DNA of 64,000 nucleotides from Eoetvoesia sp035555955 (GCF_035555955.1 NZ_DATMGA010000067.1:41165-105164), one strand, 5' to 3'. Positions 54,677 to 63,764 are shown, counted from the first letter of the stretch. Program-made: numbers and translations. The notes: a model not told the origin generated them from the letters alone.

Positions 54677-55402
54677 ATGATTCCTATCCTCATGTACCAT
54701 CAGGTGGGGCAGCCGGCGGCCAAGGGGACGCCGTATCGAAGCCTCACCGTCCATCCAGCCGATTTCAGGCGGCAAATGGCGTGGATGCGCCGGCTGGGCT
54801 ACCGCGGGCTGGCGATGCGCGATCTCGTTCCCTATCTTAGGGGCGAGCGCCAGGGCAAGGTGTTCGGCATTACTTTCGACGACGGCTACCGCAACGTCTA
54901 TCAAAACGCCTTGCCCGTACTGGTCGAGCATGGCTTCACCGCCACCAATTATTTCGTGGCCCGGCAACTCGGCGGCGGCAATCGCTGGGACTACGAAAAA
55001 GGCATTCCGCATTCCGACCTCATGTCGCTGGACGAAATGCGCGGCTGGGCGGCGCAAGGCCAGGAAGTCGGTTCGCATACGCTGGACCACGTGTTTCTTA
55101 CGCAGGTTTCGCCCGAGATCGCCGCTTATCAGATTGCCCAGTCGCGACGGGAACTCGAACAATTTCTGGGTGCCGAAGTCACGGCTTTTTGCTACCCTTA
55201 CGGAGATGAAAGCCCCCGGATGCGCGCCCTGGTCCGCGAGGCCGGATACGCCAACGCCACCACCACCGAGGGCGGCCTGGCCAGGTCTTCCGACGATATA
55301 TTCGGCCTGCCGCGCGTTACAGTGGCCCGTTCCACCAATATTTTCAGGTTCCTGCAAAAATGCCTGACTCGCCTCGAAGACAAGCGTCGCCGTGACCATT
55401 AA
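54677..55402 (+). CDS. polysaccharide deacetylase (CE4/NodB-like) 2
   Basis: Second NodB-fold enzyme, 241 residues, with PILMYHQVG at the start, TFDDGY (66-71) and GSHTLDH (H134, H138), and FCYPYGDES near residue 170. Sequence is clearly different from the first deacetylase (no HTHTH run), so the two may act on different residues. No signal peptide is seen. It lies four bases after the WaaE-like gene and overlaps the next glycosyltransferase by eleven bases. Confidence 0.88.
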   Translation: MIPILMYHQVGQPAAKGTPYRSLTVHPADFRRQMAWMRRLGYRGLAMRDLVPYLRGERQGKVFGITFDDGYRNVYQNALPVLVEHGFTATNYFVARQLGGGNRWDYEKGIPHSDLMSLDEMRGWAAQGQEVGSHTLDHVFLTQVSPEIAAYQIAQSRRELEQFLGAEVTAFCYPYGDESPRMRALVREAGYANATTTEGGLARSSDDIFGLPRVTVARSTNIFRFLQKCLTRLEDKRRRDH

Positions 55403-56642
55403 GCAAAACGCCAGTCCCGTCCGGCATGATGCTGCCGAGACCGCTGCCGCCGAATCTGGCGGAGCCCAGGGCGGCCAGATTTCCGCCGCCGCAATGGAGG
55501 GTGACCGCCTGAAAATCGCCTTCGTGGTGGACAGGTTCGGGGCGCGTTTCGGGGGGGCCGAAGCCTATGGCGTGGCGCTGATGCGCGAACTGGCCTCCAG
55601 CCACGATATTACAGTGTTTGCGCGCGAGTACGACACGGCTTGCGGCCTGGCCCTGCCTTACGTACCCTTGCGGTCCTGGCGGGGCTGGCCAAGCTGGGTG
55701 CGCGTTTTGCTGTTCGCCATACGCGCCCGGCGTGCCACCCGCCAGGGGTTCGACATCGTGCATTCGCACATGAACGGATGGAGCGGCGACGTCGAGGTCG
55801 TGCACGTTACGCCGGTGCGCTACAACTGGCGCGTTCGCAAGCTGCCGCTGCTGAAGCGCCTGCTGTCGTATGCCAGCCCCCGCGTGCAAACCTATCTGGG
55901 CCTCGAGCAAAAGCGGGTCCGGCCCCGCCCCGGGCATAGAACCGTGGCGGTGTCCGGCCTTATCGCCGACCAGTTGGCGCAGGCCTATGGCGGCGAGCTG
56001 CCCGTGCCGGTGATTCCTCCGGGGGTCACATCGCCCACCGACATCGACCCCGCCACGCGGGCGCGGCTGCGCGAGGCGCAAGGCTGGCTCGATACCGACC
56101 AGGTCTGCCTGCTGGTTGCCCGGAACCCCCTGCGCAAGGGGCTGCCTACCGTGCTGCAGGCGCTGGCCATGTTGCCCGACAACGTAAAGCTGCTGGTGGT
56201 GGGCGGCAATGCGGGCACGCGCGAGTTCGTCGTCAAGTTCAGGCAGGGCGAGCTCTTCGACCGGGTGCGCGTCATCGATGCCACGTCCGAAATCGGCCAG
56301 TACTACCAGGCGGCCGATGTCTATGTCCATCCCACCTTGAACGACAGCTTCGGCATGGCTCCGCTCGAGGCCATGTCCTACGGCCTGCCGGTGGTGCTTA
56401 GCCCCCAGCCCTGGTGCGGCTTCGCCCAGTACGTATGCCATGGCACCGAAGCGCTGGTGCTGGCCGATCCCGAAAATGCCGACCAGTTGGCCCAGTATTT
56501 GCGCCGCCTGGCGCAAGAGCCCGATTTGCGCGGGCAGCTCGTGGCGGGCGGTGCGCAAGTGGTCCGGCGGCATAGCTGGGCCGAAGCCGCGCTCCGTTAT
56601 CTGGCCCTGTATCGCGAGGTCCGGGCCGAGCGGGCCGGCTGA
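55392..56642 (+). CDS. GT4 glycosyltransferase (LPS core candidate), possibly shorter start
   Basis: GT-B fold protein of 416 residues from GTG 55392; an ATG at 55494 gives 382 residues beginning just before KIAFVVDRFGARFGGAEAY and is perhaps the real start, since the first 34 residues are Ala-rich and unlike the family. The donor domain has LLVARNPLRKGLPTVLQAL and HPTLNDSFGMAPLEAMSYG (E-x7-E-type region). It ends the surface-polysaccharide block. Confidence 0.85.
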   Translation: MTIKQNASPVRHDAAETAAAESGGAQGGQISAAAMEGDRLKIAFVVDRFGARFGGAEAYGVALMRELASSHDITVFAREYDTACGLALPYVPLRSWRGWPSWVRVLLFAIRARRATRQGFDIVHSHMNGWSGDVEVVHVTPVRYNWRVRKLPLLKRLLSYASPRVQTYLGLEQKRVRPRPGHRTVAVSGLIADQLAQAYGGELPVPVIPPGVTSPTDIDPATRARLREAQGWLDTDQVCLLVARNPLRKGLPTVLQALAMLPDNVKLLVVGGNAGTREFVVKFRQGELFDRVRVIDATSEIGQYYQAADVYVHPTLNDSFGMAPLEAMSYGLPVVLSPQPWCGFAQYVCHGTEALVLADPENADQLAQYLRRLAQEPDLRGQLVAGGAQVVRRHSWAEAALRYLALYREVRAERAG

Positions 56643-56675
56643 GACCTGCCGCCCACGCTTCCCAAGGGGTTCCCG

Positions 56676-57491
56676 CTAGTTCCGGCCGGCCCGCTCACCG
56701 GCGTGCCGGCGCAGAAAGCCGCAGGCCAGCTCGATGAATTCGTCCGGCCGCTCCCATAAGGCAATATGGCCGGTTTCCATTTCCGCATACTCGGCATGGG
56801 GGATCAGGGCGGCCAGCCGGTGGGCATGGTCGACGGGCACCATCTGGTCGTGCCTGCAGCCTATTACCAGCGCCGGCCTGGTGATGCGCCGGGCCTGTTC
56901 GCATACGTTCAGGGTCCGATCCAGCTCGATCTGGCGCGCCATGCCTTCCCAGTTTATGTTGTCGAGCATGAAGTCGATGTTCTGGGTCAGGGCGGCTTCG
57001 TCCAGGCTCGACAAGAAGGCCGGGCTGAAGCCGGTCAGCAGCGCGATGCGCGCCATGGATGCACGGTCGCTGCGGATCAGGTCGCGCCACAGCTCGAATT
57101 GCATGGCCTGGCGGGGGCTGTCGCTGGAAGCAAAACCGGCGAGCAGCACGACGGATCGCACAAGCTGCGGGTATTCGGCGGCAATATGGACGGCTATGGG
57201 AGCCCCCAGCGAGAATCCCGCCAGATCGAACGGAACGGTCCCCGCCGCCCGTGCCGCCGCGACGACCTGGTCGGCCAGCGTGGCAACGGTCAGCGGCCCG
57301 CCTTGGTCGCGGGTCTGGCCCGAACCCGCGTATTCGGGGCGAACGACGGTCCAGTGCGGGGCCAGATGCGGGACAAGATGGCCCCAGTGGCTTTCGGAGT
57401 CGCCGCCAGTGCCGTGGACCAGCACCAGTCCCGGGCCCGCGCCGTCGACACGGTAGGCGATGCGGGCTCCGGCATGATCGATGGTGTGCAT
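56676..57491 (-). CDS. alpha/beta hydrolase
   Basis: Hydrolase of 271 residues with oxyanion segment VHGTGGDSE, nucleophile elbow GFSLGA (S94), probable acid in GCRHDQMVP (about D214) and histidine in TGHIALWERP (about H242). It resembles 3-oxoadipate enol-lactonase-like proteins, but no partner genes define a pathway. Its stop is 34 bases from the convergent glycosyltransferase stop. Confidence 0.85.
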   Translation of the reverse strand: MHTIDHAGARIAYRVDGAGPGLVLVHGTGGDSESHWGHLVPHLAPHWTVVRPEYAGSGQTRDQGGPLTVATLADQVVAAARAAGTVPFDLAGFSLGAPIAVHIAAEYPQLVRSVVLLAGFASSDSPRQAMQFELWRDLIRSDRASMARIALLTGFSPAFLSSLDEAALTQNIDFMLDNINWEGMARQIELDRTLNVCEQARRITRPALVIGCRHDQMVPVDHAHRLAALIPHAEYAEMETGHIALWERPDEFIELACGFLRRHAGERAGRN

Positions 57492-57561
57492 GCAAGGTAT
57501 CCTTGGTTGCGCATGCCGCGCGGTTGCAAGACCCCGATCATCTCCAACGGCTCTACCGTCG

Positions 57562-57831
57562 TCAAGGCCCGCGCAAGTCAGGGGCCGTGCTCCGCTCCAG
57601 CTCTGTCAGCCATAGCAGGGCCTGGCCGCGCGTGGCGCCGCACATTTCCTCCGAAGGCTGCAGGCCCGAGCAGCAGGCGGGCCGCTCGGGCCTGCCGAAG
57701 ATCAGGCAGCGGTTGTCCGGCGCGAGCTGTACGCAACGGACTCCGGCTGGCTTGCCGAGAGGCATGCCCGGGATGGGGCTGGAGATGGAGGGCGCGGTAC
57801 AGCACGCGCCGCAGTTGTCGCGGCAATCCAT
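57562..57831 (-). CDS. small YkgJ-family cysteine-cluster protein
   Basis: Protein of 89 residues with cysteines in CRDNCGACC near the N-terminus, then CVQL, NRCLIF, ACCSGL and EMCG, the pattern of the YkgJ/DUF3109-like family of putative iron-sulfur or zinc-binding proteins. It starts MDCRDNCGACCTAPSISS and ends in a region free of cysteine. Function is unknown. It is 14 bases from the ydcF-like gene and could be in the same transcript. Confidence 0.82.
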   Translation of the reverse strand: MDCRDNCGACCTAPSISSPIPGMPLGKPAGVRCVQLAPDNRCLIFGRPERPACCSGLQPSEEMCGATRGQALLWLTELERSTAPDLRGP

Positions 57832-57844
57832 GGTTTAAAGGGTT

Positions 57845-58609
57845 CTAGATCCAGCCGCGCACCCAATAGGCCAGCAGGCCGGCGTATTCCTTGATGATCG
57901 AGCGTGCGGCATCGAAGGCGCGTTCGTTGGGCTGCCAGAACGAGAAGTCCGGGTCGTCGGGCACGACGATCTGGGGAGGCGATGGCGCGGCGATGGCGGT
58001 GATGCCTTGCTTGTGGAAAACAGCCATGGCGCGCGGCATGTGCAGCGCCGAGGTAACCAGCAGCACGCGAGACAAGCCAAGGGCCTTGAGCTTCTGGGCC
58101 GTGTATACGCCGTTTTCGTGGGTGTTGTAGCTGTTTGTTTCCAGTACCAGGGCGTCTTCGGGCACGCCTTGCTTGCGCAGGACCGCGGCCATGTTTTCGG
58201 CTTCGCTGATCTTGCCTTCCAGCGCGGCCCCCGACAGCACCACCAGCGGGGCGCGGTGGGCTTCGTATATCTGGGCCGCCGTTTCGACCCGGGTGATGGC
58301 GCGGTTGCGGTGGTAGGGTTCGAACCAGTTCCTGCGGCCCCCGGCGGTGTTGCCGCCCAGGACGACGATGGCCTGGGCGGCCGGGAGGTCCTGTGGCGGT
58401 ACATAGGGGTAGAGTTGTTCCAGCCTTCCTCCGGCCCAGAGCGAGGACGCCGGCAGCGACCAGAACACCCCCCAGCATAGCGACAGCCCCGCCAGCAGGG
58501 CAGCGGTCTTGCGGCGCCGGACGATAAAGCACAAGGCTGCCAGCACAAGCAGCGTGATGCACAGATTGAGCGGAATGATCAGGTTGGTGAAGAAACTGGA
58601 AAAATTCAT
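57845..58609 (-). CDS. YdcF/SanA-like DUF218 membrane protein
   Basis: Protein of 254 residues with two N-terminal membrane helices (about 6-30 and 36-55) and a DUF218 domain that includes IVVLGGNTAGG, VVLSGAALEGKISEAENMAA and LLVTSALHMPRAMAVF. Members have been linked to envelope barrier function and vancomycin tolerance. The ATG at 58609 overlaps the heptosyltransferase stop (ATGA), which supports an envelope role. Confidence 0.87.
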   Translation of the reverse strand: MNFSSFFTNLIIPLNLCITLLVLAALCFIVRRRKTAALLAGLSLCWGVFWSLPASSLWAGGRLEQLYPYVPPQDLPAAQAIVVLGGNTAGGRRNWFEPYHRNRAITRVETAAQIYEAHRAPLVVLSGAALEGKISEAENMAAVLRKQGVPEDALVLETNSYNTHENGVYTAQKLKALGLSRVLLVTSALHMPRAMAVFHKQGITAIAAPSPPQIVVPDDPDFSFWQPNERAFDAARSIIKEYAGLLAYWVRGWI

Positions 58610-59580
58610 GCAAACCGAGTTGTTGATGGCGTATGCAGGTCTGCCTGGCGCAGCACTTCGTCCACGGTGGGCCAGTGGCCTTCGGAGCCCAGGCATATTG
58701 CATTCTGCGACCAGGGGCCGGTGCGCTCGCGCCGCGTGACGCCGAAAAGCGTAAGCTGCTCGGCGCCGGCGGCGGCCGCCACGTGCGACACGCCCGAGTC
58801 ATTGCATATTACCAGCGAGGCGGAACGAGTCAGTGTAGCAAATGCACCCAGCTTGAGGGGGGGCAGGCACAAGGCGTCCGGCGCGTTGCGCCTGGCGTCG
58901 TCGGCTTCGGCCGGAGGCGGGCACATGACTACGATTTGTCCCTGCTGCTGCAGCTTGCGGGTCAGCTCGGCAAAACCGGGCCAGACCTTGATTTTGCCAT
59001 GGTGCAGTCCGGTGGCGGTGGGAGCGATGAGTATGAACTGCCCGGGCTGCAGGCCGGCCTCGGCCATGGCGCGGCGGCCTTCCTCGATGTGCCGGGGGGC
59101 AAGCCGCAGGTCCAGCGAGGCGGGGGCCTGGGAGGGCATCGCCGGCAAGCCCCAGCGCCGCGCGGCTTCGGTGGTGAGGTGGTACCAGGATTGCACGGCA
59201 TGCAGGGAAGGCGCCGGCTTGGCGATGGGCCAGCGCAGGATCAGGCTGCGGCCGTCGTCCCGGTAGCCGCAACAGGCCAGTCCGGCAAAACGGAAGACCA
59301 TGGCGCTGGACAGGGAGTCCGGCAGCAGCAGGCCGACGGCGCGGCGATGGCGCGCGGCGGTCTTGTGCGCGCTGACCGCCGCGCGGTCGGCGCGCCAGTT
59401 GCCCGTCATTTCGACGAACCCGGCCAGGCCGTAGCCCGCCAGCAGGTCTTTGGCCCATGGGCGGGCGCACGCGACGATGGGCAGCCCGGTGTCCAGCAAG
59501 GCATGCAAACTGGGTAAACTCATGCAGACGTCGCCGATCCAGTTTGGCAGGCGTAGATATATGGCTGAAAAATTGGGCAT
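58606..59580 (-). CDS. waaF: ADP-heptose:LPS heptosyltransferase (GT9)
   Basis: GT9 protein of 324 residues, starting MPNFSAIYLRLPNWIGDVCM; the N-terminal RLPNWIGDVCMSLPSL and C-terminal NDSGVSHVAAA with TLFGVT are conserved in heptosyltransferases that extend the inner core. The symbol is provisional: WaaF (heptosyltransferase II) is favoured by LPNWIGD, but WaaC cannot be ruled out. The ATG at 59580 is chosen over one at 59637, whose extra residues resemble no family member. It is divergent from msbA. Confidence 0.85.
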   Translation of the reverse strand: MPNFSAIYLRLPNWIGDVCMSLPSLHALLDTGLPIVACARPWAKDLLAGYGLAGFVEMTGNWRADRAAVSAHKTAARHRRAVGLLLPDSLSSAMVFRFAGLACCGYRDDGRSLILRWPIAKPAPSLHAVQSWYHLTTEAARRWGLPAMPSQAPASLDLRLAPRHIEEGRRAMAEAGLQPGQFILIAPTATGLHHGKIKVWPGFAELTRKLQQQGQIVVMCPPPAEADDARRNAPDALCLPPLKLGAFATLTRSASLVICNDSGVSHVAAAAGAEQLTLFGVTRRERTGPWSQNAICLGSEGHWPTVDEVLRQADLHTPSTTRFA

Positions 59581-59663
59581 CGGCGGGTGAAAGGTTCGAA
59601 ATTCGGGCCAGACTGCGGGAACGCTAAAATGATGCACTCAATTGTATAAGAGCGAGCTGATTC

Positions 59664-61436
59664 TTGAATTCCGTTCCACCATCCGGCGCATCCCATTCCG
59701 AGCCCACCAAGATCGATTTGTGGCGCCGCATCTATTCACGCCTTGGCCCGTACTGGAAGGCGGCCATCGTCGCCGCCATCCTGGTCAGCATCAGCGCGGC
59801 GACCCAGCCGACCCTCGCCGTCATCATGAAGCCCCTGCTGGACCAGGGCTTCAACGGCAACAAGCCTTCCTACATGTGGTCGATACCGCTGGCCGTAATA
59901 GGCCTGGTTTTGCTGCGCGGCATATGCACCTTCGGCAGCAGCTACGTGCTGGCCTGGATCGCCAACAACATGCTGCTGGGAATCCGGCGCGAAATGTTCG
60001 AGCGCCTGCTGGGCCTGCCCGACGAGGAATTCAAGCGCGGCGACACCGGGCGCCTGCTCAACCGCTTCACCATCGACGCCACCAACGTCACCAACCTGGC
60101 GACCGAGGTCATCACCGTCATCGTGCGCGAGACGCTGATCGTGGTGGCCTTGCTGGCGGTCCTGCTCTATATGTCGTGGCAGTTGACCCTGATCGTTATC
60201 ATCATGCTGCCGGCGTCGGTGCTCGTGTCCCGTATCTTCATAAAGCGCCTGCGCCGCATCAATCGCGACACCATCAGCATGAACGCCGAACTGACCCGGG
60301 TGGTGGGCGAAGCCATAGACGGGCAGCGTGTCGTCAAGCTGTTCGATGGCTACGAGCGCGAGTCGGGCCGTTTCCAGTATGTCAACGGGCGCTTGCGGCG
60401 GTTCGCCATGCGGGCCGTGTCGGCCGATGCGGCCATGTCGCCGCTTACCCAGTTCTTCGTGGCGCTGTCGGTGGCGGCCGTCATTGCCGTCGCCCTGTAT
60501 CAGGCCAATCATGGCGGCCTGACCGTGGGCAGCTTCGCTGCCTTCATGGCGGCCCTGGGTCAGATATTCGACCCGCTCAAGCGCCTCACGAACATCGCCG
60601 GCGCCATGCAGCGCATGCTGGTTTCGGCCGAAAGCGTGTTCATGCTGGTGGATCATCCGCCGGAAAGCGATAGCGGCACCGTCGTGCTGAAGGAGCCCAT
60701 CGCCGGCAAGGTGGAATTCAGGAACGTCGTCCATCGCTTCGAGGGGGTGCAAAACGACACGATTTCCGATGTGTCCTTCACGGTCGAGCCCGGCCAGACC
60801 GTGGCGCTGGTGGGGCGTTCGGGCAGCGGGAAAACCACGCTGGTCAACATGCTGCCGCGCTTTGTCGTGCCGACCGCGGGGCAGGTGCTGATCGACGGGC
60901 ATTCCGTCGCGGACTGCACCTTGCGCAGCCTGCGCAGCCATCTGTCCCTGGTCAGCCAGGACGTGGTGCTGTTCGACGGCACCATAGGCGAGAACGTCAG
61001 CTATGGGGCCTTGCACGAGGCCAGCACGCAGGAAATCCACAAGGCGCTCGAAGCGGCCAATCTGCATCAGTTCGTGGCCAGCCTGCCGCAAGGGCTCGAT
61101 ACACGGGTCGGCGAGAACGCCAGCAGCCTGTCGGGCGGCCAGCGCCAGCGCCTGGCCATTGCTCGCGCGCTCATCAAGAACGCGCCCATACTTATCCTGG
61201 ACGAAGCCACTTCGGCGCTGGACAACGAGTCCGAGGCGCAGGTGCAGGCGTCGCTGGAGCGCCTGATGGTGGGACGCACGACCCTGGTCATCGCCCACCG
61301 CTTATCGACGGTGCAAAAGGCCGATAAAATCGTGGTGCTGGACGCTGGCCGCATCGTCGAGCAGGGGCGCCACGAAGAACTGCTGGCAAGCGAAGGGTTG
61401 TACGCGTCTCTGTACCGCATGCAGTTCAAGGATTGA
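59664..61436 (+). CDS. msbA: lipid A flippase MsbA (ABC transporter)
   Basis: Half-transporter ABC protein of 590 residues that flips core-lipid A across the inner membrane. Six helices occupy about 35-330. The nucleotide domain has Walker A VGRSGSGKTT (about 382-391), signature LSGGQRQR (489-496) and Walker B ILILDEATSALDNES (about 510-524). The only plausible start is TTG at 59664 (MNSVPPSGAS), since no ATG occurs until well inside the transmembrane domain. It is divergent from the heptosyltransferase. Confidence 0.93.
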   Translation: MNSVPPSGASHSEPTKIDLWRRIYSRLGPYWKAAIVAAILVSISAATQPTLAVIMKPLLDQGFNGNKPSYMWSIPLAVIGLVLLRGICTFGSSYVLAWIANNMLLGIRREMFERLLGLPDEEFKRGDTGRLLNRFTIDATNVTNLATEVITVIVRETLIVVALLAVLLYMSWQLTLIVIIMLPASVLVSRIFIKRLRRINRDTISMNAELTRVVGEAIDGQRVVKLFDGYERESGRFQYVNGRLRRFAMRAVSADAAMSPLTQFFVALSVAAVIAVALYQANHGGLTVGSFAAFMAALGQIFDPLKRLTNIAGAMQRMLVSAESVFMLVDHPPESDSGTVVLKEPIAGKVEFRNVVHRFEGVQNDTISDVSFTVEPGQTVALVGRSGSGKTTLVNMLPRFVVPTAGQVLIDGHSVADCTLRSLRSHLSLVSQDVVLFDGTIGENVSYGALHEASTQEIHKALEAANLHQFVASLPQGLDTRVGENASSLSGGQRQRLAIARALIKNAPILILDEATSALDNESEAQVQASLERLMVGRTTLVIAHRLSTVQKADKIVVLDAGRIVEQGRHEELLASEGLYASLYRMQFKD

Positions 61437-61554
61437 GGCGGCCTTGCTGCGCCCGCGCCGCGGCCAGGCCCGGCATCGGGCGTGTTCGGGCCGGCCGGCA
61501 GCAGGGCAGGGGCCTTCCGGGCTATTGGGAATCACTACTGGGCAAAGGAACAAA

Positions 61555-62019
61555 ATGAAGAAGCTGTTGTTGCTGTGCGGTTTGGCGGTGCTGGCGGGAT
61601 GCGCCGGACAAGGCCAGGGCGGGATAGGGCTGAGCATCCTGGAAACGCAGCCTTATATGCGTGACGAGCGCTGGGTGCCGCGGACTTTCGTGCAGGTCCA
61701 GAAAGCGGTGCTGCTGCAGCAGACCAAGTGCGGCTCCAACATCCAGTTCGCCGTCGACGAGGACCACCCCAGCTATGCCCGGGTTACGCAAAAGCTCGAT
61801 TCGCTGCCGGGACAGGACGACGGCGGCTGGAGCCGCACGCTGGTATTGGGCTTGCAGATGATGACGAGCCTGCGGCTGCGTGGAAATCTGTATAGCTATT
61901 ACGAGATCGACAAGGCCCAGATACAGGCCATGTACAACGCCATCCTGCACCCCGATATCTGCCCTGGCCAGCCGATTCCCCCCGAGCCGCCCAAGCCCGC
62001 GGAAAACGAGGAAGAGTAG
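61555..62019 (+). CDS. predicted lipoprotein of unknown function
   Basis: Protein of 154 residues with a lipoprotein signal: MKKLLLLCGLAVLAGC, lipobox LAGC with the acylated cysteine at residue 16. The mature part starts AGQGQGGIGLS and ends in a Pro/Glu-rich tail (PEPPKPAENEEE). I do not recognise a domain. Its location after msbA suggests an outer-membrane or periplasmic partner, but this is only inference. Upstream in-frame codons to a TTG add no signal and are not used. Confidence 0.8.
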   Translation: MKKLLLLCGLAVLAGCAGQGQGGIGLSILETQPYMRDERWVPRTFVQVQKAVLLQQTKCGSNIQFAVDEDHPSYARVTQKLDSLPGQDDGGWSRTLVLGLQMMTSLRLRGNLYSYYEIDKAQIQAMYNAILHPDICPGQPIPPEPPKPAENEEE

Positions 62020-62058
62020 GACGTGGATGTTGCCGGCGGCGGGGTCGCTGCCCTGGCT

Positions 62059-62077
62059 GGGCAACCCGGCGTTGCCC
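62059..62077. terminator. hairpin between the lipoprotein gene and rng
   Basis: GGGCAAC (62059-62065) and GTTGCCC (62071-62077) form a seven-pair stem with a CCGGC loop in the 95-base convergent gap. There is no U-tract in either direction. Confidence 0.4.
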
Positions 62078-62114
62078 GGTCCCGGCGCGGTCTCTTGGAA
62101 TGTGTTGGCCGAGC

Positions 62115-63578
62115 TTAGATCAGCACAATATCGTATTGCTCCTGGGTGTAGCTGTTTTCAACCTCCAGCGAGACTGGTTTGCCGATGAAGTCGCCCAGCA
62201 TGGCCAGGTGGGGGCTTTCTTCTTCCAGGAACAGATCGACAATGGCCTGCGAAGCCAGGATGCGGAATTCCTTGGGATTGAACTGCCGCGACTCGCGCAG
62301 GATTTCACGCAGGATCTCATAGCACAAGGTGCGCGCGGTGCGCACATTGCCGCGCGCCTGGCAGGTGGGGCAGGGTTCGCATAATTGATGCGCCAGCGAG
62401 TCGCGCGTGCGTTTGCGCGTCATTTCCACCAGGCCGAGCTGGCTGAAGCCGCTGACCGTCATGCGCGTGCGGTCCTTGCTCAGCGCCTTTTTCAGCTCGG
62501 CCAGCACCGATTCCCGGTGCTCGGCATCGTCCATGTCGATGAAGTCCAGGATGATGATGCCGCCCAGATTGCGCAGGCGCAGTTGGCGGGCCAGCGCCAC
62601 GGCCGCCTCCAGGTTGGTCTTGAATATGGTGTCGTCGAAATTGCGCCCGCCCACGAAGCCGCCGGTGTTGACGTCCACCGTGGTCAGAGCCTCGGTCTGG
62701 TCGATGATGAGGTAGCCGCCCGACTTCAGGTCCACGCGGCGCGACAGCGCCCGGGCGATTTCCTCGTCGACGTGGGCAGTGTCGAACAATGGCCGCTCGC
62801 CGCTGTAGTGCCGGATCCGATCCTGCACCGAAGGGGTGTAGATCTTGGCCCATTCCAGGAGCTCCTGCGTGGTGCTGCGCGAATCCACCAGAATCGAGCC
62901 CGTATGGGGCCCTACCATGTCGCGCAGCACCCGCTGGGCCAGGGTCAGGTCGGCATGCAGCAGCGAGGGGGCGGGTTGGGTCTTGATGCGGTTCTGGAGA
63001 TTGGCCCACAAGACACGCAGGTAGGACTGGTCTGCGGCCAGCTCTTCATCGGTGGCGCCTTCGGCCTGGGTGCGCACGATGAAGCCGCCGGTTTCGTCCT
63101 TGGGCATCAGGCGTTCCACCCGTTCCCTCAAGGCGATGCGCTCTTCCTCGGATTCGATTTTCTGGGAGATGCCGACATGCGGGTCGAAGGGGAGGTAGAC
63201 CAGCATGCGCCCCGCAATGCTTATTTGCGTGGAAAGGCGGGCGCCCTTGGTGCCCAGGGGGTCCTTGATGACTTGCACCAGCAGCGACTGCCCCTCGAAA
63301 AGCAGCTTCTCTATGGGCGTGGGCGGGTTGCCGTTGGTGCGTTCAACGCGGTTCTGCCGCAGGTCGGCCACATGGATGAAGGCCGCCTTTTCGAGCCCGA
63401 TGTCGACGAAGGCGCTTTGCATGCCCGGCAGTACACGCACGATCTTGCCAAGGTACAGGTTGCCGACGTGGCCGCGCTGGATGCTGCGCTCGATGTGCAG
63501 TTCCTGGGCAATGCCGTTGGCCGTGACGGCCACGCGGGTTTCAAAAGGGGTGACGTTGATGAGAATGTCTTCGGTCAT
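62115..63578 (-). CDS. rng: ribonuclease G
   Basis: Endoribonuclease of 487 residues that matures the 5' end of 16S rRNA and decays some mRNAs. It has the S1 domain (VGNLYLGKIVRVLPGMQSAFVDIGLEKAAFIH, about 35-68), the RNase H-like catalytic domain with TTVDVNTGGFVG and ILDFIDMDD (magnesium aspartates), and the zinc-link CEPCPTCQARG. The length and lack of a C-terminal scaffold separate it from RNase E. The usual upstream maf gene is not visible; an rRNA operon leader follows instead. Confidence 0.96.
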   Translation of the reverse strand: MTEDILINVTPFETRVAVTANGIAQELHIERSIQRGHVGNLYLGKIVRVLPGMQSAFVDIGLEKAAFIHVADLRQNRVERTNGNPPTPIEKLLFEGQSLLVQVIKDPLGTKGARLSTQISIAGRMLVYLPFDPHVGISQKIESEEERIALRERVERLMPKDETGGFIVRTQAEGATDEELAADQSYLRVLWANLQNRIKTQPAPSLLHADLTLAQRVLRDMVGPHTGSILVDSRSTTQELLEWAKIYTPSVQDRIRHYSGERPLFDTAHVDEEIARALSRRVDLKSGGYLIIDQTEALTTVDVNTGGFVGGRNFDDTIFKTNLEAAVALARQLRLRNLGGIIILDFIDMDDAEHRESVLAELKKALSKDRTRMTVSGFSQLGLVEMTRKRTRDSLAHQLCEPCPTCQARGNVRTARTLCYEILREILRESRQFNPKEFRILASQAIVDLFLEEESPHLAMLGDFIGKPVSLEVENSYTQEQYDIVLI

Positions 63579-63611
63579 GGTCTGGAAAGCCTGGTGTGGG
63601 CGGCAAGGCCC

Positions 63612-63633
63612 GCCCGGCGGCATGCCGCCGGGC
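63612..63633. repeat. 22-bp perfect GC palindrome upstream of rng
   Basis: Arms GCCCGGCGG and CCGCCGGGC flank a CATG centre. A second stem, GCGCCCGC (63666-63673) with GCGGGCGC (63677-63684), is near. Both lie between the rng ATG and the rrn promoter and could form hairpins in the rng leader. Confidence 0.7.
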
Positions 63634-63734
63634 TCAGGAGCATATTATGCCCTTCATGCGTCCCGGCGCCCGCCGGGCGGGCGCTTGGCGCGCGGCTGCG
63701 CCGTCGTCTTTTTTCTGGATATTCTGCTTTTGAT

Positions 63735-63764
63735 TTGCCCCTTTTCAAAATGGTGTGCTATAGT
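63735..63764 (+). promoter_or_regulatory. possible upstream rrn promoter
   Basis: TTGCCC (63735-63740) and TATAGT (63759-63764) are 18 bases apart, which would make a tandem promoter upstream of the stronger one at 63895. A 14-bp palindrome CCGGGTTAACCCGG follows at 63789-63802. Confidence 0.4.
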
